Assembly (NCBI RefSeq): GCF_011058155.1
Contig: NZ_JAALFC010000002.1
Location: 1-64,000 of the forward strand
Length of the DNA: 64,000 bases
From: Litoribacterium kuwaitense
GTDB lineage: Bacteria; Bacillota; Bacilli; Bacillales; DSM-28697
Direction: 5' to 3'
Below are positions 26,962-35,704 of the stretch, in pieces; within the stretch, counting starts at the first letter, position 1, and each line of letters starts with the position of its first letter. Position numbers and translations under genes: made by a program. The notes under the pieces are model-generated. The model saw only the letters and a list, made by a program, of their open reading frames with translations. It searched no databases and was not told the origin of the DNA.

Positions 26962-27837
26962 ATGAAATATACAAAGCTCGTTGAACAGCTTCTACGTGAA
27001 AATGACGTCCTGATTGCCTGCCACCAAGGTTCCGCTGGGGGAAACATTGCCTACAACACGTACCGGTCAATGCAAAATGCCATTCGTCAAGGCGCTCATA
27101 TTGTTGAATTTGACGTATGTCAATCAAAAGACGGTGTTTTTCATGTCTTTCATGAAAACGAAGAACCTATCCGCTTTAATCGCCAGGAAAATTTTCGCAC
27201 GTTCACTTCGGCAGAGCTGAAAGAGCAAACGTTGTTCAACATGAATATGCAAGCCGTTGAGCCGCCGCCGACTTTAAAAGACTTCATGGCGCAGATGAAA
27301 AATCATCCCAATACGCTATTACATTTTGACCATGCGCAGAAATGGGGCGCCACTTTATTGCAGGACCTTGATCAATATGAAGAGCAGCGGGAAACAATGA
27401 TCATTAAAACCGATGTCGCTGCCACAGAATGTTTAGAAGCATTAGCCGCTCACGACGTGAAATACATGACATTACCGAAAGTGTGGAGTCAGGCTGATTT
27501 CGAAAAAATTATGGAATATCAAGATCAGATTAATATCGTCGGCTTTGAGATGATTTTTACAGACCCAACAGCCGAATATGTCTCAAAAGAAAAGTTAGAT
27601 TCATTAAGACAAGCAGGATACCACACGATGATCAATGCCATCGTTCTCTGGAATGATCGGCAGTCATTATGTGGGGGCTACGATGATGACGTGTCTTTAT
27701 TGGAAAATGCCGATTTAGGATGGGGAAAACTGCACGAGATGGGATTTGATGTCATTCAAACAGACTGGCCTTTCCCTTTAAAGAAATATCTAGAAGGTAA
27801 AGGAGTCAATCTCGTCTATGATCATTCAACACTATAA
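26962..27837 (+). CDS. Glycerophosphodiester phosphodiesterase family protein
   Basis: This 291-aa protein without a signal peptide has the GDPD barrel motifs: His21 in CHQGSAGG (HQG in place of the usual HRG), Asn32 in YNT, Glu49 and Asp51 in VEFDV, the KDG turn, and His64 in VFHE. Such enzymes split glycerophosphodiesters into glycerol-3-phosphate and an alcohol. The absent Arg after the first His and the FHE instead of HD indicate a divergent subfamily. It lies 15 nt after the permease and overlaps the next gene by 20 nt, so it should act on the imported ligand in the cytoplasm. Confidence 0.85.
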   Translation: MKYTKLVEQLLRENDVLIACHQGSAGGNIAYNTYRSMQNAIRQGAHIVEFDVCQSKDGVFHVFHENEEPIRFNRQENFRTFTSAELKEQTLFNMNMQAVEPPPTLKDFMAQMKNHPNTLLHFDHAQKWGATLLQDLDQYEEQRETMIIKTDVAATECLEALAAHDVKYMTLPKVWSQADFEKIMEYQDQINIVGFEMIFTDPTAEYVSKEKLDSLRQAGYHTMINAIVLWNDRQSLCGGYDDDVSLLENADLGWGKLHEMGFDVIQTDWPFPLKKYLEGKGVNLVYDHSTL

Positions 27838-28513
27838 GTCACGTTACGATTTCGCCTTACAATTAATCGAGCTGTGTAAGGCCATTCTCCAAAAAGAAAC
27901 AGTTGAGCAAATTGAAGAAAAAGAGCATGCAAACGATTTGGTTACAAATTTAGACAAATTGTTAAACAAAAGACTTATTGATGCCATCGCACAAGCATTC
28001 GATGATCAAATTATCGGTGAAGAGCAGTCGCAAGCAGGGAACAACAATCATACTTGGTATATTGACCCGATTGATGGTACGACGAACTGTATTTATCGCA
28101 AACGGGAATATGCGATTTCGATTGCTTATGAAGGAGATGAGGGGAGATTCGGTCTCGTTTTTGATGTAGAGAACAATACGTTATACCATGCGCATAGTGA
28201 CCTAGGGGCATGGATTAACGGGGTCCCATTTGAAAGGCCTGCAACGCCTGATTTCGGCATTATTCATATTTCTCCTCCCTATTTAAAAGAGAAGACATAC
28301 GAGGATTTTGCAAATTTGTTTAAAGGCATTCGTTACTTAGAAGTCTGTTCAATCGAAGTGATACGTGTTGCGATTGGAGAAGCAAGCTGTTTTTACCGAA
28401 GAGAGCAGAAGGTTTGGGATTATAAGGCTGCTGTCATTTTTGCAGAAATCGTCGGTGTCCATGTAGACATCATCAATGACGACACGGTATTGGTCGGTAC
28501 ACCATTTCAATAA
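27818..28513 (+). CDS. Inositol-monophosphatase-family phosphatase
   Basis: This 231-aa enzyme has the lithium-sensitive phosphatase signature: Glu68/Glu69 in GEE, DPIDGTTN (Asp83, Asp86, Thr88-89) and the second metal motif WDYKAA near residue 201. All three metal-binding groups are present, so it should be active. Members hydrolyse inositol phosphate, fructose bisphosphate or 3'-phosphoadenosine phosphate. The 20-nt overlap with the GDPD gene implies translational coupling and a shared substrate path. Confidence 0.87.
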   Translation: MIIQHYKSRYDFALQLIELCKAILQKETVEQIEEKEHANDLVTNLDKLLNKRLIDAIAQAFDDQIIGEEQSQAGNNNHTWYIDPIDGTTNCIYRKREYAISIAYEGDEGRFGLVFDVENNTLYHAHSDLGAWINGVPFERPATPDFGIIHISPPYLKEKTYEDFANLFKGIRYLEVCSIEVIRVAIGEASCFYRREQKVWDYKAAVIFAEIVGVHVDIINDDTVLVGTPFQ

Positions 28514-28532
28514 AAAATGTTAAGGGGACTAC

Positions 28533-28560
28533 GAAGGGGTATTCCCCTTCCACTTTTTTA
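28533..28560 (+). terminator. Terminator between the phosphatase and LacI genes
   Basis: GAAGGGG (28533-28539) pairs CCCCTTC (28544-28550) around a TATT loop, then CACTTTTTTA. Confidence 0.8.
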
Positions 28561-28603
28561 GCAGATTTTTGTGCTATAATTTTCCTGGAAGGAGACGAGC
28601 CTA

Positions 28604-29635
28604 ATGGTTAAATTAGAAGATGTTGCTAATAAAGTAGGAATCTCCAAAACAACGGTTTCTCGTGTATTAAATAATGATCAGACCTTAACAGTGACGGATG
28701 AAACGAGAGAAAAAATTAAAGCTGCGGTTGACGAGTTAGGGTACAAACCGTTGCGCAAGAAAAAAGTGAAAGCAAAAAAGAAGCAGTATCATATTGCGAT
28801 GGTTCATAATGATGAGGCGTTCAGAAGTACCGTAGACCGAGCCTTTTACTTTTCTATACGAAATGGCATCGAACAAATGAGCTTAAAGAAAAGCATCAAT
28901 ATCATTAGTGCGCCGATTGATCATTTACCAACCATTAAAGAAGAATACGCAAATGTGATAGACGGTGCGATTATTCTCGGAAATCTCTCCAGGGCACAGC
29001 ATGAAGAGATTCGGAAAAACATCAATACCGATCATTTCGTCGTGATTGGACTTGCAAACCCATATCCAGACGTGTATGATCAAATTTCATTTAATACGAG
29101 AAACGCTGTATACAAAGTGTTAGATTATTTAATATCCCTTGGGCATGAAAAGATCGGTTGTCTAGGCGCGCAAGAGTTTTCAGGCATCTTAGACACGGAT
29201 TCTCGGAAATTGCTATTCACTAAATATATGAAAGAAAAGCAATTATATCGTGATGAATGGGTTATTTTTGGTGATAAGGGTACAGAAGCTGGGCAGGACA
29301 TGGCTAAACAGCTGCTTGAATTAGAAGACTTACCTACGGCTTTATTTATCGCAAATGATCCGACAGCGATTGGAGTCGTTCAAGCGTTGCAGGACCATGG
29401 GCTTAAAGTACCCGAAGATATTTCAATTGTTGGGTTTAATGGAGACTATACGACCGAATATACGTACCCGCCGCTATCAACCCTAAAAGTGAATACAAGG
29501 GAAATGGGCATGGAAGCGATTCTTTGCTTACTTGAGCGGGTGAATGATGAGCGCAAGCTGGCAAAGAAAGTAGAGATGGCTACACATATTATTGAGCGGA
29601 AAAGCAGCCGTTTGATTTCTATGGTGGAATCGTAG
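28604..29635 (+). CDS. LacI-family transcriptional regulator
   Basis: This 343-aa regulator has an N-terminal HTH (KLEDVANKVGISKTTVSRVL) and a periplasmic-binding-protein-like ligand domain (about 60-335). It follows the transporter/GDPD/phosphatase genes after a terminator and is the likely local regulator. GGAGACG precedes ATG 28604. Ligand unknown; an inositol or glycerol phosphate would fit the neighbours. Confidence 0.9.
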   Translation: MVKLEDVANKVGISKTTVSRVLNNDQTLTVTDETREKIKAAVDELGYKPLRKKKVKAKKKQYHIAMVHNDEAFRSTVDRAFYFSIRNGIEQMSLKKSINIISAPIDHLPTIKEEYANVIDGAIILGNLSRAQHEEIRKNINTDHFVVIGLANPYPDVYDQISFNTRNAVYKVLDYLISLGHEKIGCLGAQEFSGILDTDSRKLLFTKYMKEKQLYRDEWVIFGDKGTEAGQDMAKQLLELEDLPTALFIANDPTAIGVVQALQDHGLKVPEDISIVGFNGDYTTEYTYPPLSTLKVNTREMGMEAILCLLERVNDERKLAKKVEMATHIIERKSSRLISMVES

Positions 29636-29886
29636 ACGGTGTGTTATGTGCTTGCGCATATGCTTGTGAAGCATTTGTTTACCGGCTGGCAAACTATATG
29701 GGGAAAGAAGAGGGCTCAGTGACGTCGTCATTCTCTTCTATTGCCCCAAGAGTCTACACTACGTTAGCCCTTCGACAGGGCCATATCATTCCTTGCCTCA
29801 ATGTTTGGTATCCTTTTTTAACGATCGGCAAGTTTTTGTAAGAGATGAGAAGTGCAAGCTTTTATGATGACATGATGGATTGAACT

Positions 29887-29952
29887 ACTCCCACTTAACA
29901 CTCTTACGAGCTGTTTGAAGTGGGAGTCTTCTGTCAGAAAACGATAAAAATG
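29887..29952 (-). repeat. Dispersed hairpin repeat, copy 2 (inverted relative to copy 1)
   Basis: CTCCCACTT and AAGTGGGAG form a perfect hairpin (about 29888-29928). It is followed by CTTCTGTCAGAAAACGATAA, the reverse complement of the copy at 20827-20858 with one mismatch over about 31 nt. The remaining 250 nt after the LacI gene (29636-29886) show no gene. Confidence 0.65.
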
Positions 29953-29983
29953 AACTTTTAAATAAGAAAGGTGGTATCGGACG

Positions 29984-30796
29984 ATGAATACAGAAGAAGA
30001 ATGGTGTGAGTTTGACCGTCGCTTTTCAGAAGAAGTTATTGAGATTGTCGCAGTCACCGGACCGACGGGCATTCATGCAGGCCGTGCAGGTGGAAAAGTG
30101 TTGTGGAATGCATCGATTTCTCTCGTTGGATGGAAGGAACGAACGAATGATGCACCACTTATCGAAGAAGAGCGACGCCTGGAGTGGCTGGCTAATGATC
30201 AAGAATGGGAAAAAACGAAGCACTTATTTTCGCCTTACTCGATGATCAGGCTCCTTGTCCGAAAAGGGGAATCATCTTTTATGCTTCTTCAAGCCTTGGA
30301 CACATCATACGTCGATGACAGCTTGCAACAGTTATTAGATGAGGCGAAAAAGCCCGTGTTTTATGAGGATCAAACCTTTGGTACCTTTCAACTAGACAAA
30401 AGGGTAAAATTGTTTGAAAAAAACTTATCATGGGCAGGAGAGCAAGGAATTCTGTATTTTGACTGGGATGAAGATGAGGGTGTTATGAAAGCTTCTCTAA
30501 AAACAGCTCAAACGCTCTTCGCTGACGAACTTGAGTGGGATAGGAAAATACGTACTTTTGCTGCTGATGAATTAGTGGGGTTAGCCAACGATTGGCTCAT
30601 GGATATCGAAGAAGGCGAGCCAGAGCCAATGACTAATGAACAGTTTATTAACCTTATGACATTTGAAAGCATGAGTGTATACCCAGGTGGCGATTTTGAA
30701 ATCTTTTTTGCTGATGGCGACATGTTTGCGGGGCACGTCATTATTGTCGCTGGGAATATCGAAGGCACTTTTGCATCAGCGGAAATGGCGGGATGA
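29984..30796 (+). CDS. DUF2262 domain protein
   Basis: This 270-aa soluble protein has a C-terminal part (about 215-270: MTNEQFINLMTFESMSVYPG, then GDMFAGHVIIVAGNI) that matches the DUF2262 pattern of uncharacterised Firmicute proteins. The N-terminal 200 residues are acidic and tryptophan-rich. AAGGTGG lies before ATG 29984. It is monocistronic and lies just after the hairpin repeat. Some DUF2262 proteins occur near contact-dependent toxins as immunity-like proteins, but nothing here shows that role. Confidence 0.75.
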   Translation: MNTEEEWCEFDRRFSEEVIEIVAVTGPTGIHAGRAGGKVLWNASISLVGWKERTNDAPLIEEERRLEWLANDQEWEKTKHLFSPYSMIRLLVRKGESSFMLLQALDTSYVDDSLQQLLDEAKKPVFYEDQTFGTFQLDKRVKLFEKNLSWAGEQGILYFDWDEDEGVMKASLKTAQTLFADELEWDRKIRTFAADELVGLANDWLMDIEEGEPEPMTNEQFINLMTFESMSVYPGGDFEIFFADGDMFAGHVIIVAGNIEGTFASAEMAG

Positions 30797-30935
30797 TCCT
30801 TGTAGAGCTGGTGAACAGCACGGCAAGAATCAAATGTTCGCTTAGTGTTTCGTGTAGGTGCTTCTGGAATATTTTTGAAGTTTGAAGAACTTGTTACAAC
30901 AATAAGAAAGCGTTTTATTTTTTGGAGATATCATA

Positions 30936-30964
30936 TTGACACTTATGGTCAACTGTATTAATAT
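30936..30964 (+). promoter_or_regulatory. Promoter of the maltodextrin LacI regulator
   Basis: TTGACA (30936-30941) and TAATAT (30959-30964) have 17-bp spacing. The operator at 30973 covers the expected start of transcription. Confidence 0.75.
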
Positions 30965-30972
30965 AAGCACTA

Positions 30973-30986
30973 GTTAACCGGTTAAC
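30973..30986. promoter_or_regulatory. LacI-type operator (perfect palindrome)
   Basis: GTTAACCGGTTAAC is a perfect 14-bp palindrome just downstream of the -10 box of the regulator gene. Related sites precede the binding-protein gene at 32092 and 32127, indicating autoregulation and control of the mdx operon. Confidence 0.85.
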
Positions 30987-30998
30987 ATAAAGGGGACG

Positions 30999-32036
30999 AT
31001 GAGCAACTTGAAAAAAATGACGATCAGGGATGTTGCAAAGTATGCAAACGTTTCCCCTGCAACTGTGTCTTACGTGTTAAATGATGTTAAAAAAGTATCT
31101 GAAGAAACGAAAAAGCGTGTGTTGGAGGCCGTTGACGAACTAGGCTATTATCCTGATTTTACGGCCGTTAGCTTATCAAAACGAAAATCGAATTTAGTTG
31201 GAATTATGCTTCCTTTAGTCGAAGACTCACCAGCCGCGATGTTAAAAAACAACCAATACTACCATGAGTTTTTAAGCGGTGTAGAAATGGTCGTACGAAA
31301 TCGTCAATTTGATACGATGATTACAGGCGTGTATCAGCCAGAGGAATGCAGGCAGTGGGTAAAAAAAAGAAATTTAGACGGTCTTATTTTCTTAGGCATG
31401 TTCCCACGGCGCTTGTATGACGAAATGACGAAGCTGAATATCCCCATTGTATTGATTGATACGTACGAGGAGTATACGAAACAATTGAATAATGTCCAAA
31501 TCGATGATGAACGAGGCGGTTATTTAGCTGCAAAGCATCTGCTCGACCTAGGACACCGGCAAGTTGCGTTTATAGCGACAAGTTTAGAAAATAGTCCTGT
31601 AGATACAAAACGTTATCAAGGTTTTTTGAAAGCGTTTCATGAAAAAGGCGTAGCGCACGATCGTGCATATATTTTTGAAACGCATGATATTACCTTTGAA
31701 CAAGGCTTACGAATCGGAAAAGCGCTCATTCAGCAAACAGATCAACTCACAGGTATTGCAACAGTATCAGATGTGTTGGCCATTGGCATGATGAAGGCGT
31801 TTCAAGAGCATGGAAAAAAGGTTCCTGATGATTATTCGATTGTTGGATTTGACGATCTAAGTATGAGTCAATACGTGACACCGAGCTTAACGACAATTCG
31901 CCAAGATGTGTTTGAAAAAGGAAAAGCGGCAGGTCACTTGCTTGTGAATGCCATTGAACAACCTGATATTGAAAATCAAACGGTTGAATTGCCTGTCCAA
32001 TTAATGACGAGACAATCAACGAAAACCTTAGTTTAG
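30999..32036 (+). CDS. LacI-family regulator of maltodextrin use
   Basis: This 345-aa regulator has HTH TIRDVAKYANVSPATVSYVL at the N-terminus and a sugar-binding-like core. It stands directly before the maltodextrin transport genes and shares their operator sequence, so it most likely represses them and itself until maltodextrin is present. It is homologous to, but distinct from, the regulator at 28604. ATG 30999 follows AAAGGGG. Confidence 0.9.
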   Translation: MSNLKKMTIRDVAKYANVSPATVSYVLNDVKKVSEETKKRVLEAVDELGYYPDFTAVSLSKRKSNLVGIMLPLVEDSPAAMLKNNQYYHEFLSGVEMVVRNRQFDTMITGVYQPEECRQWVKKRNLDGLIFLGMFPRRLYDEMTKLNIPIVLIDTYEEYTKQLNNVQIDDERGGYLAAKHLLDLGHRQVAFIATSLENSPVDTKRYQGFLKAFHEKGVAHDRAYIFETHDITFEQGLRIGKALIQQTDQLTGIATVSDVLAIGMMKAFQEHGKKVPDDYSIVGFDDLSMSQYVTPSLTTIRQDVFEKGKAAGHLLVNAIEQPDIENQTVELPVQLMTRQSTKTLV

Positions 32037-32091
32037 GTTTAGGTGATGATATAAGTGCTTCATGTTCGAGGCGCTTTCTGTTTTCTTGTTT

Positions 32092-32107
32092 GGTTAACCG
32101 TTTAACC
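32092..32107. promoter_or_regulatory. LacI-type operator, mdx site 1
   Basis: GGTTAACCGTTTAACC shares the GTTAACCG core with the palindrome at 30973; its right half differs by one base. Confidence 0.8.
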
Positions 32108-32126
32108 TATATTTTTTACCCTGTGA

Positions 32127-32140
32127 GTTAACCGTTTAAC
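32127..32140. promoter_or_regulatory. LacI-type operator, mdx site 2
   Basis: GTTAACCGTTTAAC repeats site 1 with a 35-bp centre-to-centre distance, between three and four helical turns. This suggests paired binding in front of the operon. Confidence 0.8.
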
Positions 32141-32183
32141 CGGTTTGTTCAAATTAATATACTTTAACTAAATGGAGAGATGA

Positions 32184-33446
32184 ATGATGAAGAACAAAGT
32201 ACTGTTTCTCGTCGCATTGGCTTTAATGATGCTTGTCGCAGCGTGTGGTCCAGATCGTGATCGCGCTTCCGAGACGACAGGATCAGAAACTGGAGATGCG
32301 GCTGAATCCGAACAAGCAGAACAACTACTCATTTGGGCTCCAGATGATCAAGTAAATGCAGTAGAGGAAATTACAAAAAGCTATACTGAAGAAACTGGGA
32401 TTGCTGTCGAAGTTGTACCTTTTGCTATGGATGAACAAGAAGACGCCATGTCATTAGACGGGCCAGCCGGGCATGGACCTGACCTTTTCTTCCAGCCAGG
32501 AGTTGGAAGTTTGTCAGTAAAAGGTCTTGTTCAACCAATGGACGTTGATCAAGAGGTACTGGATACGTATTCTGAAGGTTCAGTTGATGCGTTAAGTTAT
32601 GAAGGAGACGTTTACGGTTTACCTGCAGTCGTTGAATCATTGGCGCTCTATTATAATAAAGAACTCATTCCCGAAGCGCCTGAAACGATTGCTGATTTAG
32701 AAGCAATTGCAGCAGAGATGACGGACCCTGCCAACGATCAATACGGATTTTTATACCCAGCAACAGATTTTTATTTCTCCTTCCCATTCATGGGAGGTTA
32801 TGGCGCAGAAATTATTGGTAAAGACGGCGACAACTTCAACATTGATAAGGTTGAGCTAGCGAGCGAGGCAGCTGCGGAAGGTGGAGCGTTAATTCAAGGA
32901 TGGTTTGAAAAAGGCTATTTACCGAATGGCGTAACGATGGATGTCGTGACTGGGTTGTTTAATGACGGAAAAGTCGGCGCGGTCATTAATGGACCTTGGG
33001 CGCTTAATGAATACAAAGAAGCATTAGGCGACAATTTAGGAACGGCGCCGTTGCCGAAGCTTGAGAATGGTGAGCACCCAAAAACGTTCTTAGGAACGAA
33101 AGGATGGATGCTTTCTGCTTACGCAAAAAATCCAGAAGCGGCGACAGATTTAGCAATCTATTTAACAAATGAGAAATCGCTGAAGACGTACTACGATCAA
33201 ACTGGTGAAATGCCAGCGAAATCGTCTATTTTAAGCAGTGACGAATTCCAAGGAGACCCATTAGTTGCAGGCTTTGCGACACAATTAGAGCATGCAACGA
33301 CTTTCCCGCCAGTGCCAGCACTTTCAGCTGTCTGGGAGCCAATGGGGGATGCCTTAACCTTCATCACAGAAGGTGAAGATGTACAAGAAAGCTTGGACAG
33401 TGCAGTAGAAACGATTAAACAGGATATCGAGATGAATTATAAATAA
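32184..33446 (+). CDS. mdxE: Maltodextrin-binding lipoprotein
   Basis: This 420-aa lipoprotein has lipobox MLVAACGPD. The mature protein is a MalE-type binding protein; LLIWAPDDQVNAVEEITKSY opens the fold, and DGPAGHGPDLFFQP and NGPWALNEYKEALGDN are typical of Bacillus maltodextrin-binding proteins. It is the first gene of the mdxEFG operon, after two LacI operators. GGAGAG precedes the ATG at 32184; ATG 32187 is equally possible. Confidence 0.9.
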   Translation: MMKNKVLFLVALALMMLVAACGPDRDRASETTGSETGDAAESEQAEQLLIWAPDDQVNAVEEITKSYTEETGIAVEVVPFAMDEQEDAMSLDGPAGHGPDLFFQPGVGSLSVKGLVQPMDVDQEVLDTYSEGSVDALSYEGDVYGLPAVVESLALYYNKELIPEAPETIADLEAIAAEMTDPANDQYGFLYPATDFYFSFPFMGGYGAEIIGKDGDNFNIDKVELASEAAAEGGALIQGWFEKGYLPNGVTMDVVTGLFNDGKVGAVINGPWALNEYKEALGDNLGTAPLPKLENGEHPKTFLGTKGWMLSAYAKNPEAATDLAIYLTNEKSLKTYYDQTGEMPAKSSILSSDEFQGDPLVAGFATQLEHATTFPPVPALSAVWEPMGDALTFITEGEDVQESLDSAVETIKQDIEMNYK

Positions 33447-33461
33447 TTTCGGTACGGCAAA

Positions 33462-33490
33462 GGTGTTATCCGATAAATAAGGGTAACACC
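33462..33490 (+). promoter_or_regulatory. Intercistronic hairpin between mdxE and mdxF
   Basis: GGTGTTATCC pairs GGGTAACACC with a 9-nt loop and no T-run. This is the usual device giving more binding protein than permease. Confidence 0.7.
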
Positions 33491-33550
33491 GATTGCCCGA
33501 TTGTTATCCCTGTTTATTTCTTAGTGATTCTTTGAAAAGGAGGGCTCCAC

Positions 33551-34834
33551 ATGGCAACTGGAGAAGCCCGGAAGCACAACGCTAAGCTAGCAGTCTTTTT
33601 ATCCATTGTTCCAGGCCTTGGCCAAATGTATAATCGGCGCTACATCAAAGGCTCCATTTTTTTAGTTTTGACAGCTGCTTTTTTAATCGTCTTTTATGAC
33701 ATTTTAAATATTGGCTATTGGGGACTGTTCACATTAGGAGAAATTCCCGCTATCGACGATTCGCGGGTGTTGTTAGCACAAGGGATTATTGCGCTCATTT
33801 TGTCAGCCTTTGCCTTAACCTTTTATATAGCGAATTTAATTGATGCACGAAATGATGCTAAAAAAATTCAAGAAGGCTTTGCGCTTACAAACTTTAAAGA
33901 CGCTGTTAGACATGCATGGGATTATGCTTTTCCTTATGTGCTAACAGGTCCAGGTCTCACCTTGCTCGTTTTTGTCGTTATTTTCCCACTGTTATTTATG
34001 GCCTTTCTTGCTTTTACGAATTATACGTTAATGAATTCACCGCCAAAAAACTTGCTCGATTGGGTCGGGTTTGACAACTTTAAAGCGTTATTAACGATCC
34101 CGATTTGGCGCAACACATTCTTTTCGGTGCTTTCGTGGACATTAATTTGGACATTTGTAGCGACAACGCTGCAAATTGCTCTCGCATTGTATCTTGCAGT
34201 GGTTGTGAACGACCCAAGGGTCAAAATGAAAAAGCTTATTCGCACTGTGCTCATTCTTCCGTGGGCGGTTCCAAGCTTTGTGACGATTCTCATCTTTGCT
34301 GCCTTATTTAACGACAACTTCGGTGCGATTAATAGAGACATACTAATGCCTCTCATTGATACGAAAATTCCGTGGTTAAGTGATCCGTTTTGGGCGCGAA
34401 TCGCCTTAATTTCAATCCAAACGTGGTTAGGCTTTCCGTTTGTGTTTGCGTTATTTACCGGTGTATTGCAAAGTATTTCGTCGGCGTGGTATGAGGCTGC
34501 CGACATGGATGGAGCGAATCGGTTGCAAAAGTTTAAAAACATTACTTTTCCACATGTTATGTTTGCGACCGCTCCGTTATTAATTATGCAGTATGCAGGA
34601 AACTTTAATAACTTTAACATCATTTACTTATTTAACGAAGGTGGACCCGCTGTGAAAGGTCAAAATGCCGGCGGAACAGACATTTTAATTTCGTGGGTGT
34701 ACGATTTAACATTTGAATCGAGTCAGTTCAGTATCGCCGCTGCGATTTCGTTAATCTTAGGTTTGATCGTCGCCGTCTTCGCCTTCTTTCAGTTTAGAAA
34801 AACATCGTCCTTTAAAGAGGAGGGAAAAATGTAA
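33551..34834 (+). CDS. mdxF: Maltodextrin ABC permease MdxF
   Basis: This 427-aa MalF-like permease begins with a hydrophobic N-terminal region (NAKLAVFLSIVPGLGQMYNR) as in other Bacillus MdxF proteins. It has about eight helices, and its EAA loop is WYEAADMDGANRLQKFKNIT. It forms the channel with MdxG. The stop overlaps the mdxG start (TAATG). AAAGGAGG precedes ATG 33551. Confidence 0.92.
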   Translation: MATGEARKHNAKLAVFLSIVPGLGQMYNRRYIKGSIFLVLTAAFLIVFYDILNIGYWGLFTLGEIPAIDDSRVLLAQGIIALILSAFALTFYIANLIDARNDAKKIQEGFALTNFKDAVRHAWDYAFPYVLTGPGLTLLVFVVIFPLLFMAFLAFTNYTLMNSPPKNLLDWVGFDNFKALLTIPIWRNTFFSVLSWTLIWTFVATTLQIALALYLAVVVNDPRVKMKKLIRTVLILPWAVPSFVTILIFAALFNDNFGAINRDILMPLIDTKIPWLSDPFWARIALISIQTWLGFPFVFALFTGVLQSISSAWYEAADMDGANRLQKFKNITFPHVMFATAPLLIMQYAGNFNNFNIIYLFNEGGPAVKGQNAGGTDILISWVYDLTFESSQFSIAAAISLILGLIVAVFAFFQFRKTSSFKEEGKM

Positions 34835-35676
34835 TGAGCCGAAAAATGAAGAACGCTTTAGAGCTTACTGGGATTTATGGAAGCATTCTCGTCATGTTTG
34901 TCCTCATTTTATATCCTCTTCTTTGGACATTTGGGTTGTCATTAAACCCTGGATCAAGCTTGTTTGGAGCAAGTATGATCCCGGAAGACTGGTCTTTTAA
35001 GCATTATATGTGGCTGTTTACGGATCCAGAGAGTGATTATTTACTCTGGTATAAAAATACGTTGATCGTCGCATTAGCAACGTCGCTAGGCTCAACGATT
35101 TTTGTCTCACTCGTCGCTTACGCATTTTCAAGGTATCGTTTTGTCGGCAGAAAGTACGGGTTGTACGCCTTTTTACTTCTGCAAATGTTTCCGGTCCTAA
35201 TGGCGATGGTTGCCATCTACATTTTACTCAATTTGATTGGTCTGCTTGATTCGCTCCTAGGATTAATTTTAATTTACATCGGTGGGTCCATTCCGATGAA
35301 CGCTTTTCTCGTCAAAGGCTATTTTGACACGATTCCACGCGAGCTCGATGAGTCAGCGCGCATGGATGGCGCAGGGCATTTTCGCGTTCTTTTTACAATT
35401 ATGCTTCCGCTCGCCAAACCGATATTAGCGGTCGTCGCCTTGTTTAACTTTATGGCGCCATTTATGGATTTCATTTTGCCGCGGATTGTATTAAGAAGTC
35501 CGGAAAATTACACGTTAGCCTTAGGGCTTTATAACTTTGTCAACGCCGAATTCGCGAACAATTTTACCCGTTTTGCCGCAGGCTCCATTTTAATTGCAGT
35601 TCCGATCGCTCTTGTTTTCTTAATGCTACAACGATATTTAATCAGCGGACTGACATCTGGGGCAACGAAAGGATAA
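34834..35676 (+). CDS. mdxG: Maltodextrin ABC permease MdxG
   Basis: This 280-aa MalG-like permease has six helices and the EAA loop ELDESARMDGAGHFRVLF. It starts within the mdxF stop codon, showing translational coupling. An ATPase is not encoded nearby, so a shared MsmX-type ATPase is expected. Confidence 0.92.
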   Translation: MSRKMKNALELTGIYGSILVMFVLILYPLLWTFGLSLNPGSSLFGASMIPEDWSFKHYMWLFTDPESDYLLWYKNTLIVALATSLGSTIFVSLVAYAFSRYRFVGRKYGLYAFLLLQMFPVLMAMVAIYILLNLIGLLDSLLGLILIYIGGSIPMNAFLVKGYFDTIPRELDESARMDGAGHFRVLFTIMLPLAKPILAVVALFNFMAPFMDFILPRIVLRSPENYTLALGLYNFVNAEFANNFTRFAAGSILIAVPIALVFLMLQRYLISGLTSGATKG

Positions 35677-35704
35677 TACTTTTATAAAATACGGAGGGAT
35701 CTTC

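Noticed and set aside
29641-29841. 66-codon plus-strand frame after the LacI gene
   Set aside because: No ribosome binding site, odd composition and no family match.
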